Origin: Paracentrotus lividus
Taxonomy: Eukaryota > Echinodermata > Echinoidea > Camarodonta > Echinidae
Reading direction: 5' to 3'
Assembly: GCA_940671915.1 (NCBI GenBank)
Contig: CALNVZ010003433.1
Coordinates: 49,962,032 to 50,026,031 of the forward strand
DNA length: 64,000 nucleotides
Each line of letters starts with the position of its first letter. Positions within the stretch are counted from its first letter, which is position 1. A model generated the notes under the pieces. The model saw only the letters and a list, made by a program, of their open reading frames with translations, had not been told where the DNA came from and searched no databases. Both the position numbers and the translations under genes were made by a program. Of this stretch, positions 37,778 to 47,800 are shown one piece after another.

Positions 37778-40700
37778 TTTTATTAAAAAAAAAAATACAC
37801 GAGTTATTTATTAGAATAGTGGCCATTTCATTTTCAAAACAGTTGCCATTACATAGTTATTTTTATTTTTTTTATAAACTGTACATTGTATATCCACACA
37901 ACTATCAACTATACTGCCTTTCTTTGACAAAAGGAAGCAAGTGACATTCCAATCCATTTTCAGTTTTTGATGTTTTAATATTTCATTGAGTCCTATCTTC
38001 CTTTTAACCAAGTTTCAGATTAAAAAAATTATCCAGGTTCATGACATCATGAGATTACACTAACATCATTATGCTCTTTACAGGAAATGTCACTTTTGTG
38101 ACTTGCTTCCTTTTGTCAAAGTACATCTAGAGGGCCTACATGTACCATTTCTCTTTCTGATGATCATATTTCACATGGATTTATAAAGTTGTCAGACGGC
38201 CACTTTACCAAAGTGTATTGTGTAAAAACATAAATTTGAACATAAGATTTCTTTAGAAATGCAAGGTATCCAATGGTTGGGTTCAACCCATAATCATCAC
38301 ATCTCCTCAAAAATGAAAAATAACAAAAATGAGAGAAAATCTTTTGTCATTGATCTAAAAAAAAAATGAGGAGAGTCAATAGTATAGAGCAGCTGTGTAT
38401 GAAGACAGGGTGGATCTCTAACAGCTTCATACTAATTGATCATCTATAGTTGCGGGCAAAATATTCTCCGCTGATATTCAATTATTCATGGGCAAACAAG
38501 ACTTGCCTCATATCACACGGTATACAAATATACCATCCTTGACATGATCAAACTCTCTACGCAACTTCAACCGGTCTTCTCCGCCTCCTCTAAAAGGTTT
38601 TCTTAGAGAGGATATAATCAATAATGCTTCCAAAGAAATCAATATCAAAACTCTCTCATCAACAAGGCCTCATCCATCAAAACCATGCAAAGAAAAGCCT
38701 TACAAGGTAGTTGTGCAATCTTTTTTTTTTATTTTTATTTTTTTTTTGAGGCACATGCAAACCCTACATGGTGGAAGTAAATTGCCACTTGGTCTAAACC
38801 CACTTTGATTATTAAATCATATGCCCACTTGGTCTAATTACATTTTGTATATAACCAGTTCGTCTTTATCTCCTTTTGGTCTGATTGCCACGTCGCCTAT
38901 TTACCATTTTATCTAATTCCCATTTTGTTTAATGCCCATTTTGTCTTAATGTCCACATGGTCTACATGTAATGCCACTGTAAAAAACTGGGATTAATATT
39001 CATTAGGGAATTAGATGAAAATGCATTTAAAAAATATGGCTAAATATTAGGTGAATCGAGAGTTAGACCAAGTGTGATCATTAGACTAAAGTGAGAATTA
39101 GACCAAGGGGAAATTAGACCAAATGGGTTTAGACCATGTGGTGTAAGACAATCAACATTTTAACAATTTTTCCGTCTGCATATAAGATTTATAAAACAAA
39201 AACATTAATCTTTTTAAATCGTACAATGTTCTCCCATCATATACATGTTGAATACAAACTTTTGAGGTGTTACCAAAAAAAAAAAAAAATCCATACGTAC
39301 ACTTTTGATATTAATTTTATCATGGATTAGAAGAATCAAAATCTTAAGAACCTTTCTACTTCCTAAACAGTGTATTTTGAGACAATTAGATCAATTTTAG
39401 TAGGCCTACTACACATGTACATGTTTGTTCATTGGTCTTTAAATTGACAAAATTCAAACATTTTTATTTCTGAACAAGTGGATTAGTAAATTACGCGATG
39501 CGTAATATATGTCCCCGCCGATAATGTAAAATTCCCATTATATCACGATCAGTGCTATTCACATAAGGCAAACAGAATCGAAATCGGGTAAAAAATGGCG
39601 AAGAAGTAGCATTTTGTAGCCAATTAACAATATAGGTCAAAGTCAAAGGTCAAAATTCTGTGAGAAAGTTTTGTAGCCTCACCTAGTGCTATCACATAAA
39701 GCAAACGGAATCGAAATCGGGATGAAAATGGCGAAGGAGTAGCATTTTGTAGCCAATTAACAATATAAGGTCAAAAATCAAGGTCAAAGGTCAAAATTCT
39801 GTGAAAAGTATTGTAGCTATCACCTAGTGCTATCACATAAAGCAAGCTGAATTGAAATCAGATGAAAAATGGTGAAGGAGTAGCATTTTGTAGCCAATTA
39901 ACAATAAAGGTCGAAAATCAAGGTCAAAGGTCAAAGGGGTCAAAAGTCAAAATTCTGTGAAGAATTTTGTTAGTCCTCACCTAGTGCCTATCACATAAAG
40001 CAAACAGAATCGAAATTGGATGAAAAATGGCGAAGAAGTAGCGTTTTGTAGCCAATTAACAATATAGGTCAAAAGGTCAAAGGTCAAAATTCTGTGAAGA
40101 AGTTTTGTAGAGCTTACCTAGTGCTATCACATAAAGCAAGCGGAATTGAAATCGGATTGAAAATTGGTGAAGGAGTAGCATTTTGTAGCCAATGTACAAT
40201 ATAAGTAAAATTGAAGGTCAAAGGTCAAAGGGGTCAAAATTCAAAATTCCGTGACGAAGTTTTGTAGTCCTCACCTAGTGCTATCACATAAGCAAACGGA
40301 ATCGAAAATCGGATGAAAAATGGCGAAGGAGTAGCATTTTGTAGCCAATTAACAATATAGGTAAAAATAAATGTCAAAGGTCAAAGGTCAAAATTCGGTG
40401 AAGAAATCTTGTAGCCATCACCTAGTGCTATCACATAAAGCAAACGGAATCGAAATCGGAAGAAAAATGGTGAAGGAGTAGCATTTTGTAGCCAATGTAC
40501 AATATAAGTATAAATCAAGGTCAAAGGTCAAAGGGGTCAAAAGTCAAAATTCTGTGAAGAAGTTTTGTAGCCCTCACCTAGTGCTATCATGTAAAGCAAA
40601 CGGATTCGAAATCGGATGAAAAATGGCGAAGGAGTAGCATTTTGAGCCAATTAACAATATAGGTCAAAAATGAAGGTCAAAGGTCAAAGGGGTCAAAAGT

Positions 40701-43700
40701 CAAAATTCCGTGAAGAAGTTTTGTAGCCCTCACCTAGTGCTATCATATAAAGCAAACAGAATCGAAATCGGAATGAAAAATGGCGAAGAGTAGCATTTTG
40801 TAGCCAATTAACAATATAGGTAAAAAATCAGGGTCAAAGGTCAAAGGTCGAAATTCTGTGAAGAAGTTCGGTAGCCATCACCTAGTGCTATCATATAAAA
40901 GCAAACGGAATCGAAATCGGATGAAAAATAGCGAAGGAGTAGCAAATTGAAGATTTTGGTCACATACGGACGCACACGGACGGACGGACGTCCAACGTCA
41001 CGGTAAGCGACGAACGGACGGACACACACACATACATACACACACACATACACACGTACGGAGCCCGTTTCATAGTCCCCTGCTCGAACTCGTTCGGCGG
41101 GGACAAACAAATAATATACAAGATATACAATGTACATCATATCACCCTTATCTGTGAAGTGTGAGCATCGAGTATGTACATGTACAATGTAAAAAGCTAC
41201 CTCAGGTAATTAATGAAAAATTAACACGCTGGAGCTTCAGCAGCCAAGACGATAACATAGTAATTATATACCAAGGCCAAAACTGATAAAATGGTCATTG
41301 CTATGGCGATAAGAAAGCAATTAATCAATAATGGATCGTGTCGTGATCGATCCGGCATTTTGAGTCTAAAAAAAAATGTATACACCATAGATCTGAACTC
41401 TTTATCTTAAAAATAGTCGAATTAAAGCTAGAGCCAAGTGTCTCTCTCTAAAAAACATCTTTTTGTTAATTTTTCCAGCACATTAGTCTAGCCGCCATCT
41501 CGATGTACCTTGTTTTGGCGTCTATAGATTTTTTGTCAACGGATTATGATTGCCTAAACCTTCAATATGAAGAAACCGATTGCTGACACTCTGTCAGCAT
41601 TGAGCATTTTGAGATATGTGACGTCATACAAAATGGCCGCCAAAATACAGAATTTTCCTCTAAAAATGTGTAAAACTACACTCTTAGTCAGCTAATTAAT
41701 GTCTGAATGTCTCTGGAAACTTTACTAAATATTGTTTTATTATATCACATGACATAAATGTCAAGATAATTTGTATATTTGTTTATAGCGCCCTCTATTT
41801 TTAAATTTAAAAAAATGTGTGCTACTCAAATGATAGGTCTCATTTTCTTCCAATTTAGGGCAGATTGTGTTGCCTAAACCAGCCAAATTCAATCTCTCTG
41901 TAAGCTCTGCCTATAAACCTCTCACTCAGACTTTTAACCTTCCCCCATGAAGTATCTGGAGAACACATCAATGTGGCTAATGAAGCCATCATGTTACATG
42001 AGAATATAGAGAAACCAATGGAGACGGCGAACTCGTCGAAAACTGGGTAGATGCAAGTGATGCAGAGCTCCCCTCTTCCTTCCTCAGCGAACGATTGAGA
42101 CGCAGACACAACCCTGACCGGGTGTCAACATTGCCAACCAATGTGAGAAACCAATTCCGCACATCCAGCATCAACCAATCGGGCCTATATTAGAGTGAAC
42201 GCAGCTATCACACCTCACACAGTTCCCTTCCGATGCCGTTTCCACTTAAAGAAGGCAACGTGGAAACTGTTTGCATTAGATCTGGATGATGACATTCAAG
42301 ACCTTCCGTCCATTCTGTGTAACTGTGACACCTTTGTAGAGATGATCAAGAAGTCCTCAAGACAAAGCATCCCACGAAGCTACAGCACAAGCTATACACC
42401 AGGCTTGTCTGATGACTCCAAGGTGCTTTACTATGAGTATGTAAAACGCTTGCAGTGTTGACGCAATGGAATGTGGTGAGAACCTTATTACAGTCATTAT
42501 AGAAAGTTGACAGAGAAAATGGCAAGAATTGATCTAGTGAACGGATATGACCCACAGCAGTAGGAGGGCCTGGAAAACAAATCGGATTCTGGGAAATGAC
42601 CAGGGCCTAGACAAAAACTTAAACAAGACCACAAGTCACTGCTGACCAAGTTGCCAATCAGCTCCTTGTGACCAGTCAGGGAAACCTTGATCACTGTTCC
42701 AGGAGAGCGAAGCTTCCCCAAGATGCTGAAGAATGCTTCCAAGAGCCCTCAGACCTGACAAGACCTTTGAGTATGAAAAACCTGTGTGATGGTATCAAGA
42801 CCATGAAGAACAACAATGCTGCAGGTCTTGATGAAATCCTCTGCGAACAGATCAATCACCTTGGACCTGTTGTACTTGGCTGCTTGACATGCTGAATTGC
42901 ATGAGTACCAATACATTCCCCAAGCTATGGAGGAAATCAAGAGGCGCTGTCCTGCTTAAACCGGGCAGAGATCCAGCCATACCTAGAGTTACATGGCCAT
43001 CTCTCTACTATGTCATATATGTACATTCAACTCTTTGAAAGACTCATACAATAATCGTATTGTCCCCATTGATGTTGACCTCCTCATTCCTGAACACTAA
43101 AACACAGGTTTCCGGCCAGGAAAATCCTGTACTAGCCAGCTCCTGAACCTCACACAGCACATCGAGGATGGGTTTGAGGAAGAGCTTATTACCGGAATAG
43201 CTTTTATTGACCTCCCAGCAGCTTATGACACTGTAAACCATTAGATTCTCACCCGTAAATTCTTTGAGAAGACAAACGATGTGAAGCTGACCAAGCTACT
43301 CCTGAACCTGCTATCAAATAGACGGTTCTACCCGGTTTCACCATCACTGACCATGTCGTCCTTAAAGTTAAGAACGACTTTACGAGCGACGGGATAATGT
43401 TCTTGGGTACTGTACTAATCACCTGCTAAACCATTTAGCACAAGAACTGATCACCAGTCGTTTATAAAGTTGTTTGTAACTTACCAACGAATCGGTGAAA
43501 AACCAGCCTTGATGGCTAGCACAGCAGATGGCGCAAGATGAAAATGGTCTCCCAGAAGTCAGTGTCATTACCTCTCTGCTCTTCAATGTGTATACCAATA
43601 ACCAACCAATACACCCCAATAAAGTTTCTTGTATGTTGACGATCTCTGCATTGCCTCACAGGAACATTTCTTTGAAGACAAAACAGGAAGGGGTCTCCAT

Positions 43701-44776
43701 CCCATCTACAATCACAATTCTACCAACAAAAAACTGAAATCCAGAGTCATATAGTTTTCTCCATTCTAAGGTAGGCCTATCCCTGGACAGATCTGCAGGC
43801 AAATTTAGGCTGACCCAGTGGACCAACCATTGCTAAGAAATGCCACTCAGGCTATTCATAAGTGCAAAGGAATCCCCTCACCAGGTCATAATGGCCAACG
43901 TGATCATACCTGAACCATATCGGCACAGGCACAGGACGCTGTAAGGTCTTTTTGGGAAAGTGGGTATACAACGAGGACAGACATACTGCTGGGGGAAGAG
44001 CATACCATGGAACACCTGCTGTTATGCCCCCACCTAATTTTACCATGTACCCTTGAAGACCTGGAAGGGTTTAACCCCAAAAGCAAAGTCCTATGTCCAA
44101 CACTGATCTGGTGTAATATGGGGTTATATAATGTAGTGACCCCAGAATCCAGAGGCATGCAGTGCATTATCACCAGCTAAAGTTTTCTAAATAGAAAAAG
44201 TTATTTATAATAAGCTAAGTTAAAATTAGCCATATGTTGATCAAAATCAAAAGAAATGTTCCCAACTGAGCTCTTCCCCTGAAAATGTAACCAAAAAATG
44301 ATCATCTGAAAAGTCTCGAAGAGAATTTTGTTTAAAGTAGCATTGATTGTATTTAAATCTATTCATAATTTGTCTCCTTAATACATTTCAACATGTTCAC
44401 ACAGTCAAATTACTCTTTACGATCTCGAACACACCCCCTTCTTTTGAAAATTCCAAAGATCAATTCCAAAAAATGTGAACAAACTAATAGTTTTGCAGGT
44501 CCCAAAATTTGGAATGGCCTTCCTCTTGAAATTTGTTCTTGTACAACAGTTCAAACATTTAAGAACAAATTGAAGACATATTTGTTCTCCTTCTGATCTG
44601 TTTATACTAACTTGGAGAGCAAGTCACTTTTCTTACTGTTGTGTTTTGGTTTTGGTTTTTTAAGTGAAGCGCCTTGAACAAATTTATTTGAAAGGGCGCT
44701 ATATAAGAATTTGTTATTATTATTATTATTATTGTTATTATTGTTATTATTATTATTATTTTTATTATTATTATTA

Positions 44777-44814
<38 letters not shown>

Positions 44815-47800
44815 ATTATTATTATTATTTACCTTTAGAGGCTTGTTCTTTATTTCATTAACAGGATAGTGTATAAATTCTCCAGAACTATCATCCCTCA
44901 TTTTAGAGGTCGAAAAGAACCAATTAATGTTTTAATTTGTTTCACATTGAATATTATTCATACAACACAATCTAAATAAAACCTATTATTGGAACAAAAA
45001 TTTGTGCCATTAAACCAATCCTCGCTGCTTTAATGAAAAATATTTAATGTAGGTTTATCCCTTCTTGACTGGTATTTATATTTTTCAGAGAAAAAATGGG
45101 GGGGGGGGGTTGAAACCAATTATTTCGGGAGCACATATATTTCATGAAAACTAATACTTCTAAATTGAGGGCGCTATGGACAATATGCAAATTAGCATGT
45201 AATGTGTGGTCATGTGACCTAACAAAACAATATTTAGAAATGGTCTGAGAGATATTAAGACATTTAGCTCCCTAATGTTGTTGAAATGTCCATATTAAAC
45301 ATCTATTTTCTCAATTTTAGAGGGAAATTGGGTAATTTGGCGGCCATTTTGTATGACATCACATATCTCAAAATGCTCAATGCTGACAAAGTGTCAGCAA
45401 TCGGGGTCTTCAAATAGAAGGTTTAGGCAATCATAATCCGTTGAAAAAAAAACTATAGACGCCAAAACAAGGTTAGGCCCCAAAATTGCAATCTGCTGCT
45501 GGACTACATGTTTTTACTTCAAAATAGGGATTAGTGTTTATCAAAACTCAGCTCAAGAATTCTGAAAAAATACAGTGGTTTTTTTTTTTCTTCAAAAAAA
45601 GACACTCAGACGAGTGTACTTGAAATGTAATTAATCTAATTAACTGTTCTAAAACTTGTAGAAAATAACATGCATGCAAAGTTTAACAAGAATGTACAAA
45701 ATGTAGTGATGAGCTGGTGCATGAAACATTTAAAGAGAAAAGGTCTATTTTTGAGTCTCAATACCTTTTTAATTTGAACACCAGTGTCTACATGTATTTT
45801 CCCTTAGCTCTGACCCCTAAAGTTCTAGACTTACATGTACCATTTGAATATCTGATGAGATAAAAAAATTTTCTGAAAGCTTCATATAAGGGATTCCATG
45901 CCATGTCCTACCAGACATTTTGACAACATTTTAAATCTTTTGACATGAAAATAAAAGATTTTTTTCTTGCTTGATGGTAACCAGATCGGGCAAAAGAACA
46001 AATACTTTAACTTGACTCGATTACACATCTTTTATAATTGAAATGAACAAAACTAAAATAATAACAGAAAAAGAAATTGAACTTTCAAATAACACAAATT
46101 TCATATTAAACACAACAAAATTTGGAAAAGCTTCACAGTCCAAGGGCAGCTTGAGCTATAAAAAGCCAAGAGTGCGAAATTTATGCAACTCTCTCAGTCC
46201 TCTATCTGCACTCTGCGGAGCTGTGCGGGCTAAAACTGAGATTTTGCAACTCAAGTAGATTTTGATTTTGTGAACGGAATTTCCTGATTCTTACATATTT
46301 AGAAAGAAGAAATTCTAAACCTACCTATCATGCACATTTTATGGTATTTTATCATATCTGAATATTGTAAAAGTATTGGTGAAAGATATGGAACAAAAAC
46401 ATATATTCAGTTCGGTATAAGTGACAAGAAAAGTAGTTTTTTGCATGATTCCAAAAGAAAATTACATATTTGGAAAGAATGAAATCTTAGCTTCAAAACG
46501 TAGTAACTTTTAATATCCTTTACTTTTTATACCAGTCAGGAGCTACATGTAGCAAAATATAAAGCAAGTCCAAAATACAGACAATGCGGCTTTCTGATTG
46601 GCTGCTTGAATCAAGGATTGATGCGAGCGGGGATTTTGAAACACGTAGGAGCCGTTACCTGACCGCGCAGTGACCTTTGGTGGGTGGTGAGATTCGCATC
46701 AGCCAATCAAATCACACTCAAAATCAGACCAGCCAATCAGATCGCAGTTATTGAAGCAATTTTGTATTTGCTGCACATTTAGCTAGCTCCTGACTGGTAT
46801 AAATCTTGAAATACCATGTTTGGTGTATTTTTGGAAAGCTGAAGAGTTGCTGAAGATTATGAACCTATTTTCTCGTCGAATCATTGAAAATAAAGCGTAT
46901 TTGGGGCTAGTTATTCAAAAAATTCTCAAACGGATTTTAACACAAAATATACCCAACAATTTCTACTATTTTGAAAGACATATTTTCTTTCTTATTAAGG
47001 AATATATATTTTGATAGTATGATATATTAATCCCGAAAATTTAATGTCAAATAGTCATTTCTATGCAGAATTATAACCGCACAAAGACAGGGATACAAGC
47101 TGCTAATTACGTATTCAAACACACAAACTCATGAATAGGACTTGCATAAATACGAGCGATTTCAAAAGCGCTGCCGGTGGACTGTTCATGAATCATTCTT
47201 TTTAGGGGGAGGGGGTTAAAAGTTCAAAATGTATGGAAATCTTGACAAAAGAGACTTGTACCATTTAAAATGAACAATTAGTACATTCAGAAAATTTAAA
47301 GGTCAGTAAAATGATTTATTTATGAGTCAAATATTTGTCCCATATTAACCACAGAATTCTATCATCTCTGGCTGCCTAGTTATACTGTTCAAGAGTCTCG
47401 GAAGTGCATGATGCAGAAAATTAAGTTTTAAAAGAGCCTGCATATTTGTTAATAACCAAACTACATGTACATGATGTATACACATTTTTGGGTGACTACC
47501 ATATTTATAATCAAATTAAAAAACATTTAGAAAGAATTTAATAAAGATCTTATGTTGAACGTCAGTAACAAAGACATTCCATTAACAAAATAAAACTGTA
47601 TAGCAGCCATTCCGTGTAACTCGACGCCCATTGCTCAAAATTTCAAATATAACCAATGAAAAAAATATAGTACTTTTTGGCTAGGTACATATTCAAATGG
47701 TATAAATCTGAATTAATTTGTCATCATCTTTTATCTTCAACAACTGAGTTACACCACCTCAAAGAGACAACAAATTTGCTCAAAAAAGTATGTTTTTTGG

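Noticed and set aside
42000-43740. A host gene coding the [10 protein letters not shown] protein
   Set aside because: The motifs are those of a LINE reverse transcriptase, with many frame breaks and nested inserts.
44602-44901. Asn-rich open frame on the minus strand
   Set aside because: It is the (TTA)n tail of a LINE read on the other strand.
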